The notes under the pieces: model-generated
Database searches by the model: none
The model's input: only the letters and a program-made list of their open reading frames with translations
Told to the model about the DNA's origin: nothing
DNA from: a virus
Direction: 5' to 3' (one strand)
Length of the DNA stretch: 52,351 nt
Virus record (IMG/VR): IMGVR_UViG_3300045733_000243
Coordinates: 1-52,351 of that record
Shown here: positions 8,702-15,978 of the stretch, one piece after another
Layout: each line of letters begins with the position of its first letter
Numbering within the stretch: the first letter of the stretch is position 1
Position numbers and translations under genes: made by a program

Positions 8702-9073
8702 ATGAGCTTTCTCTTTCCCCACAAAATCGACGTGCGGCGGCCAAACAGCCACGCAGCGCTCCCACGCGCTCCCGCTGTAGTTGCGACACTCGGTTATGGC
8801 GGCGTTGAGCCATCGGATGAGTCCACGGTGCTGCGGAGCATCCCCGCATCGATCCAACTCAAAGGCGGCGCGGGCGAACGTCACAACCCGCTCCCGGCGG
8901 ACACTGCCGCGATGGGGTCTTGGGACGTCTACATTCCGAGACGCGCGGTTGCGCAAGGCAAGATCAAGCCGCGCGATATCGTGGTTGATGAAGCTGGCGA
9001 GCGGTATCATGTGACGCATTCGTATTGGTCGCCTCTTGGACATAGACTTCGTTGCCGGTTGCTCGAAGTGTAG
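8702..9073 (+). CDS. Putative head-closure / head-tail joining protein
   Basis: 123 residues, beta-rich. Begins MSFLFPHKIDVRRP and ends with YWSPLGHRLRCRLLEV, a layout seen in SPP1 gp16-like head-closure proteins (strand, variable loop, then a D/V-rich barrel end such as IKPRDIVVDEAGERY). Located between the connector and the tail genes, where a stopper/closure protein is expected. A terminator-like hairpin follows at 9104. Confidence 0.55.
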   Translation: MSFLFPHKIDVRRPNSHAALPRAPAVVATLGYGGVEPSDESTVLRSIPASIQLKGGAGERHNPLPADTAAMGSWDVYIPRRAVAQGKIKPRDIVVDEAGERYHVTHSYWSPLGHRLRCRLLEV

Positions 9074-9103
9074 CACAGACTAACACCGCAAACATCAGAA
9101 TTC

Positions 9104-9127
9104 AGGCCGCCTCGTGCGGCCTTTTTT
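9104..9127 (+). terminator. Short terminator-like hairpin
   Basis: AGGCCGC pairs with GCGGCCT over a 5-base loop and runs into six T. It lies 13 bases before the next start codon in the late operon, so it probably attenuates rather than ends transcription. Confidence 0.65.
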
Positions 9128-9139
9128 ATTGGGTATCCC

Positions 9140-9946
9140 GTGCCTGATCTAGAAGAAGTGTCAGAAACGCTCGCGGCGAACATCGCGGCGCTTCTGGCGA
9201 ACGACGACGGGTCGCCCAAGAACGGCGCGCATACCGCCGTGTTCGCGGGATGGCCGGTTCCGAGCGATCTGAAAACGGCTCTCGCGGCCGGACACGTCTG
9301 CGTCTCGGTCTACCCCATGCCGGGCGCCACATCGAACGTCACACGGCACGCTCCCGAGTGGGTGCTGAAGACGCCATCCATCATCACGACCACGGCGGCG
9401 GTCACGGACAACACCATCACATTCGCCGGGGCGATCACATTGCCGCTGAACGTTGGCGTCCAGGTGGGGCCTATCCAAGCGGCATACGCGGCTCAAGTCG
9501 GCGGCACGCTTGAGACCCTGGCCACGGGCGTTGCGGTGGCGCTCCAGGCTGAGGGCATCCCTGCCACAGCAGCCGGACCAACGGTGGTCATCGGCAGTCC
9601 CGACGCGGCGCGCGTGACACTGGGAAGCCGCGCTGTGTTCTGGCGCGAGAGCGTCCAAGTCAAGCAGGTCTACAACATCGGCATTTGGGCTCCAAGCCCC
9701 GCGCTGCGCAAGGCAACTGCGGCGGCGTTTATTGGCAATCTCTTCGCCGATCCAAGAAAAACCCTCACGGATGGGACTACGGGAATACTCCTATACCAGC
9801 GTGAGACTGTGTCTGACCATAGCGAACTCGAAAATTTGTACAGGCGGGATGTGTTCGCCTCCGTTGAGTACCCCATCATGGAAACGACAGAGGCTTGGGA
9901 TGTGGTTGTAGCAACAAGAACCACTGAAGTTGTTGCTTCGATATAG
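9140..9946 (+). CDS. Putative tail terminator / neck protein
   Basis: 268 residues. Starts at ATG-like GTG 9140 right after the hairpin T-run. The C-terminal half (VKQVYNIGIWAPSPALRKA, then LYQRETVSDHSELENLYRRD) looks like a tail-completion protein; the middle (about 75-180) is a Thr/Ala/Val-rich stretch with TLATGVAVALQAEGI that resembles a repeat also found in the sheath gene downstream (DTMAALLVKLRA context). Placement directly before the sheath favours a tail terminator. Assignment is by context. Confidence 0.55.
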   Translation: MPDLEEVSETLAANIAALLANDDGSPKNGAHTAVFAGWPVPSDLKTALAAGHVCVSVYPMPGATSNVTRHAPEWVLKTPSIITTTAAVTDNTITFAGAITLPLNVGVQVGPIQAAYAAQVGGTLETLATGVAVALQAEGIPATAAGPTVVIGSPDAARVTLGSRAVFWRESVQVKQVYNIGIWAPSPALRKATAAAFIGNLFADPRKTLTDGTTGILLYQRETVSDHSELENLYRRDVFASVEYPIMETTEAWDVVVATRTTEVVASI

Positions 9947-9990
9947 CAATTAAGATGGCCGTTGCTACGGCTTAATAGAGGAATTCCACC

Positions 9991-11877
9991 ATGATTACGG
10001 CTTATGGGGACGTTAACAATAACGCCCTGAGTGTTCCTGGCGTTTATGTTGAGATTGTCCCGCCGCAGATTGCAAATCTGAACGGCGTGCCCACCAACAT
10101 CGGCGGCTTCGTCGGAACTGCAAGCTGGGGGCCGGTCAACGCTCCCATCTCCTTCAGCGACGCACAGGGCGGCTTCCGCGCGTTCGGGCCGATGGTCAAT
10201 CGCGCGCACGATCTGACCACAGCCATCAGCGTGGCGGCATTGCAGGGCAACGCAGGCGCATTCGTCGGCGTGCGTGTGACCGATGGCACCGACACCGTGG
10301 CGACCGGCACTATCGGCGATCACGGCAACTCCACGTTTTGGGCCACCATCCGCGACGCCATCAACTCCGGCGCTGGCGTGTCGCGCGGGCCGTCTCAGCT
10401 CATCACGGCTGTGGCGTCGTCCACCAACCTCACGCTCAACGCCAAATACTCGGGCTCCTACGGCGCGAACATCAGCGTCACGCTGGGCAAGGGATCGAAG
10501 GCGGGCAGCTACAAGGTCACCATTGGCGCTCCGGGCCTCACCCCCGAGGTGTTCGACAATCTCGCGGCTGGCGTCGGCGGCGCTGTGGCGGCAACGGGCG
10601 GCATCGCCTTCACGGTCAACCCAACGGCGACCAAAGTGGTCACGTTGAGTGGGACCACCATCACCTTTGTGGCTTCCGGCGCGACCGCGCTTCAGTGCAA
10701 CGTCGGCGCGACATTGGCCGACACCATGGCCGCATTGCTCGTGAAGCTGCGGGCATCGACGGACACCCAGCTCGTCAAGTTCAGCTATGCCACGAGCGGG
10801 AACACCCTGCTTCTGGAAGCTGTCACCGCAGGCACGGCGGGCAACTCCCTGACCACCGTTACTGACGTGGTTGGAGCCACCGCATCGGGCGCGACGCTGT
10901 CCGGTGGAGCCGCTGTCATGTCCGCCCCGACACTGGTGGCGACCACCACGCTCACAGGCGGCACAGACGGCGCTACGGGCGTCACTGGCACGCATCTGCT
11001 TGGCTCCGACACCGTCACCCCGCGCACGGGCATGTATGCCTTGCGCAAGAAAGGGTGCTCGGCGGCTTGCCTGGTGGATTGCAGCGACCAGACCACGTTT
11101 GGCGCACAGGCCTCGTTCGGCTTGGGCGAAGGCATCCTGATGTACATCTGCGGCCCGGCTGGCGACACCATCGCCAACGCGGTCTCGGTGAAAGAATCGG
11201 CGGGCATCGACACCTACGCGCTGGTCTACGCGTTCGGCGATTGGCCAACCTTCAACGACACCACCAACCAGATCCAGCGGAAGATTTCCCCGCAGGCGTA
11301 TTTGGTCGGCCGCAGGATCAACCTGTCGCCCAACAACTCAGCGCTGAACAAGCCAATCTTCGGCATCGTCTGCACTGAGAAGAGCGCGGCCAATCTCGTG
11401 TACTCCGATGCGGAGATCGGGGAACTGTACCGCGCGGGCTTCGAGCTGATCACCAACAACCAGCCGGGCGGGAACTACTTCGGAGCCAGGACCGGGCGCA
11501 ACTCCAGTTCGGACAACGGCACGCACAACGACAGCTACTCCAGCATGACCAACTACATCGCCCGGACTATCGACGCGGGCATGGGGCGGTTCATCGGCCG
11601 GTTGCAGTCGCGCCGTCCGGACGATCCGCTGCGCCGCGACGTGCGCGCCACACTGGATGGCTTCTTCTGGACGATGGCCGATATGAAGCCGACGCCCATG
11701 ATTGACGATTTCCTCGTGGTCTGCGACCGGACCAACAACTCAGACACCACCATCGGCAACGGCTACGTCTACGCGCGCATCCAGGTTGTGTTCATGAGCG
11801 TCGTGGAGTTCTTCGTGGCGACGATTGAGGGCGGGCAGACTGTGGTTATTGAGAAGCAGAGCACTACTGTGCAGTGA
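9991..11877 (+). CDS. Contractile tail sheath protein
   Basis: 628 residues. SVPGVYVEIVPP near residues 10-21 is the diagnostic N-terminus of sheath proteins. The C-terminal third (about 430-628) has the conserved NLVYSDAEIGELYRAGFE region and a PDDPLRRDVRATLDGFFW block. The middle (about 140-330) is an expanded, Thr/Gly-rich, surface-exposed domain. Sheath contraction drives DNA delivery, so this gene defines the phage as a myovirus. GAGGAATTCCACC precedes the ATG. It is followed by the tube gene as usual. Confidence 0.95.
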   Translation: MITAYGDVNNNALSVPGVYVEIVPPQIANLNGVPTNIGGFVGTASWGPVNAPISFSDAQGGFRAFGPMVNRAHDLTTAISVAALQGNAGAFVGVRVTDGTDTVATGTIGDHGNSTFWATIRDAINSGAGVSRGPSQLITAVASSTNLTLNAKYSGSYGANISVTLGKGSKAGSYKVTIGAPGLTPEVFDNLAAGVGGAVAATGGIAFTVNPTATKVVTLSGTTITFVASGATALQCNVGATLADTMAALLVKLRASTDTQLVKFSYATSGNTLLLEAVTAGTAGNSLTTVTDVVGATASGATLSGGAAVMSAPTLVATTTLTGGTDGATGVTGTHLLGSDTVTPRTGMYALRKKGCSAACLVDCSDQTTFGAQASFGLGEGILMYICGPAGDTIANAVSVKESAGIDTYALVYAFGDWPTFNDTTNQIQRKISPQAYLVGRRINLSPNNSALNKPIFGIVCTEKSAANLVYSDAEIGELYRAGFELITNNQPGGNYFGARTGRNSSSDNGTHNDSYSSMTNYIARTIDAGMGRFIGRLQSRRPDDPLRRDVRATLDGFFWTMADMKPTPMIDDFLVVCDRTNNSDTTIGNGYVYARIQVVFMSVVEFFVATIEGGQTVVIEKQSTTVQ

Positions 11878-11926
11878 TATCCGGCCAACACTAGCAATAT
11901 CATCCGCTGATAGAAAGTTTTGAGCG

Positions 11927-12361
11927 ATGACGATCAATTATTTAAATGTTGGCAAGGATCTGACCGTTGACCTTGTTGACCCCATGACAGGTGGAGCGCA
12001 AAGCTTCGCCATCATCACATCATTCGAATCCAAGGCGCTAACCAACAAACTTAAGTCAGTTAGTCTTGACGGTATTAGTCGGTATGGGACGGAATACAAC
12101 GGGTTCGAAGGAACTATTACGCTAGACCGCGCAACACCAGCAATGGACAACTTCTTTGCTGAGCGTGAGCGTCTTTATCATTCTGGCGTAAATATGATCC
12201 CGATGACGCTCACTGAAACTATCCAAGAGCAAGATGGCTCATTTACAACGTGGCGCTATTACGGCGTTGACTGTGAATTTCCCGAGCACGGGACTTGGAA
12301 GAACGGCGGACTGATTGTCCAGAAGCTTAGCTTTCGTGCTTCTGGACGGCTTAAAGTCTAA
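11927..12361 (+). CDS. Tail tube protein
   Basis: 144 residues, typical size. GFEGTITLDRATPAMDNFF in the middle and KNGGLIVQKLSFRASGRLKV at the C-terminus match the two-sheet fold of contractile-tail inner tube proteins. It sits directly after the sheath gene. AT content is higher than in the sheath gene. Confidence 0.85.
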   Translation: MTINYLNVGKDLTVDLVDPMTGGAQSFAIITSFESKALTNKLKSVSLDGISRYGTEYNGFEGTITLDRATPAMDNFFAERERLYHSGVNMIPMTLTETIQEQDGSFTTWRYYGVDCEFPEHGTWKNGGLIVQKLSFRASGRLKV

Positions 12362-12412
12362 GGTTTTCGCCGAATATACTTGAGAATTTAGCGAAAATTG
12401 CGTAGAAATAAC

Positions 12413-12447
12413 GAAGCCGCACAGCGCTATCAACACTGTGCGGCTTC
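12413..12447 (+). other. 12-bp perfect stem-loop
   Basis: GAAGCCGCACAG pairs perfectly with CTGTGCGGCTTC over an 11-base loop, 28 bases before the HNH/AP2 gene. There is no T-run, so it is either a terminator without a tail, an mRNA stabiliser after the abundant tube protein, or part of the mobile HNH unit. Confidence 0.5.
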
Positions 12448-12474
12448 TGACACACAACGAGATGGAGCCTCGCC

Positions 12475-13029
12475 ATGGCTAGGAAAAAACGTACTTCGCC
12501 CGAAACTTTTGTCAAGCCAGTCCTCACGCAAGCGCGCGTCCGGGAGCTTTTTTGCTACAACCCTTATACAGGGGAACTCACCAGAAGGACCAGTAGGGGC
12601 GGAAAGGCAGCCGGTAGCGTTGCTGGCACACTTCGCAAAGACGGTTACATCGGTATCGCTATAGATGAGGCTGAATACCTCATACACCGGGTGATGTTTC
12701 TCTATGTACATGGATACATGCCAGCAGAAGTTGACCATAGAGATCTAGATAAGACCAACAACTGCATTGGCAACCTCAGAGCGTCGAGCCGCCAGCAGAA
12801 TATGGAAAATGTAGGCATTAGGAAAAACAATACAAGTGGGTTTAGGAAAAACAATACAAGTGGGTTTAAGGGTGTAACTTGGCACAACGTTAATTTACAA
12901 TGGCAAGCCAGAATTGCTGTTGGTGGCAAGAGAAAATCTCTTGGTTATTTTAATACCCCTGAGGAAGCCCACAAGGCATACTGCAAAGCAGCAAAGGCCC
13001 ACTTCGGAGAATTCGCGCGAGTAGCATAA
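12475..13029 (+). CDS. HNH endonuclease with AP2 DNA-binding domain
   Basis: 184 residues. The HNH_3-type core is seen as YLIHRVMFLYVHGYMPAEVD then HRDLDKTNNCIGNLRASSRQ (about residues 62-103): the D/H/N pattern of phage HNH homing enzymes. The C-terminus (FKGVTWHNVNLQWQARIAV, YFNTPEEAHKAY) is an AP2 domain that binds DNA. It is inserted between the tail tube and the tail-assembly chaperone, genes that are normally adjacent, which marks it as a mobile gene. It carries an exact 24-base tandem duplication (KNNTSGFR repeated) in the linker joining the two domains. GAGATGGAGCC precedes the ATG. Confidence 0.85.
   Translation: MARKKRTSPETFVKPVLTQARVRELFCYNPYTGELTRRTSRGGKAAGSVAGTLRKDGYIGIAIDEAEYLIHRVMFLYVHGYMPAEVDHRDLDKTNNCIGNLRASSRQQNMENVGIRKNNTSGFRKNNTSGFKGVTWHNVNLQWQARIAVGGKRKSLGYFNTPEEAHKAYCKAAKAHFGEFARVA
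12820..12867 (+). repeat. 24-bp in-frame tandem duplication
   Basis: The unit at 12820-12843 is repeated exactly at 12844-12867 and adds eight residues to the HNH/AP2 linker without changing the frame. Exact identity suggests a recent slippage event. Confidence 0.9.
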
Positions 13030-13071
13030 GCCCCACCCCACCCGAAACCAAAGCAACACAGAGCGACATCG

Positions 13072-13098
13072 AAACCCGACCGAGAGGCCGGGTTTTTT
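13072..13098 (+). terminator. Terminator-like hairpin before the chaperone gene
   Basis: AAACCCG pairs with CGGGTTT and is followed by six T. It is the third hairpin of this kind placed just ahead of a late structural gene. Confidence 0.65.
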
Positions 13099-13126
13099 GT
13101 TGCGCGCAACACCACGGAGCAAAATC

Positions 13127-13519
13127 ATGGCCGGATTAAAGGTCAGAGACAACGTCGCCCCAGAGGCCCCCGCAGAGACTACCACACCCGCCCCCAAGGA
13201 TGAGAATAGGACCGAGGTTGCCACCGACAGCAAGGGCAGGCGCATCGGCGTTCGCCCCACAGACCCGGTCGGCCTCTTCGACATCACGCTGATGCTGGGC
13301 GAAAACGCCAGCAATTCCGCCGCACTCAACCAAGCGTTGGTCGCGTGCAGCGTCGTTTCCATCAACGGCGAAGACGTGCGCCCCCCGGTCACGATGCTCC
13401 AGCTTCGCGCCCGGATGGCATTGCTCGGCTTCCACGGATACTCGGCGGTAAAAGAGGCGCTGGACCGCTTCGTTAGCGATGAGGAAGAAGTCGCGGGAGT
13501 TGAAGCCGCAAAAAACTGA
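13127..13519 (+). CDS. Tail-assembly chaperone (gpG-like, unshifted product)
   Basis: 130 residues from ATG 13127, with CGGAGC 8 bases upstream. The first 40 residues are a charged, Pro/Thr-rich leader. The folded part (about 45-130) contains PVTMLQLRARMALLGFHGYSA. The gene ends GCA AAA AAC TGA, placing the stop immediately after a slippery heptamer. Tail-assembly chaperones coat the tape measure protein during tail assembly and are produced as a short form and a frameshifted long form. Position before the tape measure, though now separated by a TnpB element and two genes, fits. Confidence 0.8.
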   Translation: MAGLKVRDNVAPEAPAETTTPAPKDENRTEVATDSKGRRIGVRPTDPVGLFDITLMLGENASNSAALNQALVACSVVSINGEDVRPPVTMLQLRARMALLGFHGYSAVKEALDRFVSDEEEVAGVEAAKN

Positions 13520-13689
13520 GCCGCGCGTCGGGCTTCAGGGATTTCTGCGCTCTCCTGAAGAACGGCGTGCCATGGGAACATGCTTACGGGATGAACCCTT
13601 ACAAGCGGATGGCGTTTTTGATTACCTTCGGGGAGCTGGAGGGGCGCAAATTCGACTGGCACTCTATGTCTTGGCTGGAAGAAAAGTAA
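13127..13689 (+). CDS. Tail-assembly chaperone, -1 frameshift product (gpGT-like)
   Basis: A -1 shift at A-AAA-AAC (13510-13516) bypasses the TGA at 13517 and continues from CTG 13516 for 57 more codons to TAA 13687-13689, giving about 187 residues. The added part contains DFCALLKNGVPWEHAYGMNP, then MAFLITFGELEG and a final WHSMSWLEEK. That Trp/acid-rich end resembles the T part of gpGT proteins. The -1 frame has no start codon of its own at the junction, so frameshifting is the simplest way to express it. The stop lies only a few bases before the TnpB element. Confidence 0.8.
13510..13560 (+). promoter_or_regulatory. Programmed -1 frameshift site with downstream hairpin
   Basis: The slippery heptamer A-AAA-AAC (13510-13516) is in the correct phase: zero-frame codons GCA AAA AAC TGA. 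Downstream, CTTCAGG (13533-13539) pairs with CCTGAAG (13554-13560). The 16-base spacer is longer than the usual 5-9, so the hairpin's stimulatory role is uncertain; the slippery site itself is not. Confidence 0.75.
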
Positions 13690-14945
13690 ACCACCCCACG
13701 GCTAAAGCCGGGGGCTTTGTCCCTGTACTAGGCGGCGGATTTTAGACCGCAATGCCGTTCCGAGACTTGAGGCCAGTTTACTTTGGCCTTGGCGCTGATA
13801 TTCCGCGCCGCGTTAAGATCAGCGTGGGCTTCATGCCCGCAATGCCGACATTTGAACTCTGATTGACTGCGGCGGTTGGCTTTGTCAACTACGCCGCAGG
13901 CGTTGCACATCCGAGATGTATTTCGCGGATCAACGGCAAACACTTCAACACCCGCCAGTTGGGACTTGTACTCTATGAACTGGCGAAGCTGAAAGAAGGA
14001 CCATCCGTGTATACGAGCCCGCTGACGCTTATGAAGCCGTATTCTGTCGCGAATTCCGCTCAAGTCTTCGAGCGCAATCCCGCGTCCAGTGCCTTTGGCT
14101 GTCTCAACGAGATGCTTGGAAATGCAATGATTAGTGTGCGCCCGGAACCGGGCTTCCTTTTTGGACTGGCGTTTAAGCTTGCGTCTGATGCTTTTCGGCC
14201 GCTTTCCCTTGGCCTTGACTGCTGCGGCGGCCTTCTGAAGCGCGCGGCGCGCGGTAGCGAAACGCTGGCGGCAAGCCTCAATGGCGTCGCCAGACAAGAG
14301 ATCGCCGTCGCTCGTGGCTGCAATGTTGGCCACTCCGAGATCAACGCCGAGAAAATCCGTAGTTGGCGTCTTGGTCCCGTCCGGCAACGTCACTGTAACG
14401 AGCAAGAACCACAGCCCGTCCTTGCGCCGGACAAGATCGCATTGACCTTTGGCGGCGGTAAACCGCTCAGACTGATACTGCCCCATGACGAACGGAACAA
14501 TGATGCGACCCTTGAGCGTCAGCAACGACACACGGTCAACGCCCTTGAACGACATCATGCGCTGGTCAAACGGCATGGATGCAAATGGTCGGAAGCTTAC
14601 GCGCTTCGTCTTGTCGCGCTTGTACGCCTCACATGTCTGCGCGATACAGCGAACAGCCATCTGAGAGGAAAGGCTGAAATTGGCGCGAAGCTCAGCATAA
14701 TGAAGCTTCTGAAGCTCAATCTTATTCGTGCATCGGATATCGAACGCCTTACCTGCAAGCCAGTCGGCAGCGCGGTTAAACGCGCGCAACGTCGCCTCAA
14801 GATCGGCGATCTGCTCTTTCGATGGCAACAGTTGTGTTTGCAGGGTCATTTTCATTCCTCATGCATAGGCTGAAAACGTCACAATGTCAATCTTAAAACA
14901 ACAAGACGCGCATTCCTCCCCACGCATAAATGCGGGGGCTTCCAG
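13690..14945 (-). mobile_element. IS605-type element with tnpB only
   Basis: A single minus-strand tnpB is flanked by two related hairpins: ACCCCACGGC...GGGGGCTT at 13693-13717 (3' side of the gene) and CCCCACGCAT...GGGGGCTT at 14918-14941 (5' side). Subterminal imperfect palindromes, not inverted repeats, are how IS200/IS605 ends look. No tnpA is present, so it would need a transposase in trans. It starts within a few bases of the chaperone stop codon and leaves the next gene intact. Exact boundaries are estimates. Confidence 0.75.
13728..14855 (-). CDS. tnpB: TnpB RNA-guided nuclease (IS605 OrfB family)
   Basis: 375 residues, full length. The RuvC active site appears complete: GVDLGVANIA (D172), ALEDLSGIRD (E263) and HADLNAARN (D346). 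The zinc ribbon is MCNACG (C317, C320) and KCRHCG (C336, C339). TnpB proteins use a right-end-derived omega RNA to cut double-stranded DNA next to a target-adjacent motif, and help retain the element by cutting empty sites. It is antisense to the late operon. The guide would be read from the flank beyond 13690, that is, from the 3' end of the chaperone gene. The intact motifs suggest an active enzyme. Confidence 0.92.
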   Translation of the reverse strand: MKMTLQTQLLPSKEQIADLEATLRAFNRAADWLAGKAFDIRCTNKIELQKLHYAELRANFSLSSQMAVRCIAQTCEAYKRDKTKRVSFRPFASMPFDQRMMSFKGVDRVSLLTLKGRIIVPFVMGQYQSERFTAAKGQCDLVRRKDGLWFLLVTVTLPDGTKTPTTDFLGVDLGVANIAATSDGDLLSGDAIEACRQRFATARRALQKAAAAVKAKGKRPKSIRRKLKRQSKKEARFRAHTNHCISKHLVETAKGTGRGIALEDLSGIRDRIRLHKRQRARIHGWSFFQLRQFIEYKSQLAGVEVFAVDPRNTSRMCNACGVVDKANRRSQSEFKCRHCGHEAHADLNAARNISAKAKVNWPQVSERHCGLKSAA

Positions 14946-14986
14946 CGCAAGCGGATTTGCTTCGGTGACGATTTGCGAGGCTACCA

Positions 14987-15397
14987 ATGTCAACCCCAGG
15001 TGTGTTTGCGTCATTCCTTGTTGGTGTCGTCGCAGGGTTGCGGCATGATAGGGCATGCATTCTTGACGCTGCGGCCGAGATTATTGAGCGAGACGCCAAA
15101 GCGATCATAGGTACGCATGATGCTGGCTGGCCTCCGCTCCTGACAGAGACTATTGCCAAGAAGAAGACCGGCGACAGCCCCCTGCTTGAGACCGGCGAAC
15201 TGCGCGAAAGCATCCAACACACCGTTGTCGGAGATCACGCTTACGTCGGAAGCAACAGCGACAAGGCCGTGCACAACTTCCTCGGAACGGTGCACATCCC
15301 GGCGCGCGATCCGCTCGTGCCAGCGGCGATGCGGTGTGAGGCGGAGGTGACTGCGAAGGTGGGGAAGATTGTATTCTCGGGTCTGACGAAGGGTTAA
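14987..15397 (+). CDS. HK97 gp10-like tail protein / virion morphogenesis protein
   Basis: 136 residues. DSPLLETGELRESIQHTVVG followed by VGSNSDKAVHNFLGTVHIPARDPLVPAA is the signature of the gp10/gpG-type tail-completion family. GCGAGG precedes the ATG at 14987. It normally sits with the neck genes; here it lies between the TnpB element and the tape measure. Confidence 0.8.
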   Translation: MSTPGVFASFLVGVVAGLRHDRACILDAAAEIIERDAKAIIGTHDAGWPPLLTETIAKKKTGDSPLLETGELRESIQHTVVGDHAYVGSNSDKAVHNFLGTVHIPARDPLVPAAMRCEAEVTAKVGKIVFSGLTKG

Positions 15398-15544
15398 CGG
15401 CGTATTGTCACCGAATATTTCGCATTTTCGCGCCAAGTTTAAGCTTTGTTCTAATAACTCAACTCGCATTTCTCGCCATCTGATGTTATTCCCGAAAGAT
15501 GATTCGCCCAACCTTGGCGACAAACAATAGGGGATCGATGGCAG

Positions 15545-15883
15545 ATGGCGATAATTCAAAGGTTTGCGGCTTGCTCTTTTATGGGAATGTTTGCGGTTGC
15601 TTTGTGCGCGGGTGGTGCGGCGGCTGGGCCTGCGGACGCCCGCCCGGACCTGTCGAAACCGCTCCGTACTCGCGTTGGGGCGCCCATCTGTGTGTCTCGT
15701 GAGGAATTGCAGGTTCTGATTGGCGGCGGAGAGAGCGACTCGTGCCTTCAAGCCGCGAAGGAGGTCACGGTCACCGTGTCCGAGCGGCCTGCTGTGTTTT
15801 CCGACATTATGCGCATTAGATTCAGAAGTTATGACGGAAAGCTCCTTGATGTATGGACTTTGCACAATGCCCTACAGAATTAG
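15545..15883 (+). CDS. Small secreted protein, probable moron
   Basis: 112 residues with a signal peptide: basic start, hydrophobic core and an Ala-rich cleavage region near CAGGAAAGPADA (about 21-32). The mature part has two cysteines (about 50 and 68) that could form a disulphide. It has its own strong terminator at 15912 and a 147-base AT-rich leader, and is embedded in the tail operon. That arrangement is typical of morons, lysogen-expressed extra genes. Family not recognised; a role at the host envelope is inference. Confidence 0.6.
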   Translation: MAIIQRFAACSFMGMFAVALCAGGAAAGPADARPDLSKPLRTRVGAPICVSREELQVLIGGGESDSCLQAAKEVTVTVSERPAVFSDIMRIRFRSYDGKLLDVWTLHNALQN

Positions 15884-15911
15884 CTGAGATAAAAAACAAG
15901 AATAGTTTGAA

Positions 15912-15942
15912 AAAGGCCCGGCGATGAACCGGGCCTTTTGCG
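15912..15942 (+). terminator. Rho-independent terminator
   Basis: AAAGGCCCGG pairs with CCGGGCCTTT over a 7-base loop, followed by a T-rich tail. Ends the small secreted-protein unit 37 bases before the tape measure start. Confidence 0.8.
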
Positions 15943-15978
15943 TTTTCCCCTCATAGACTACTTCAAGGCTATTTAAAA

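Noticed and set aside
13863-14873. Long open frame (336 codons) on the + strand
   Set aside because: It is antisense to tnpB, whose RuvC and zinc motifs are complete; the plus frame has no recognisable features.
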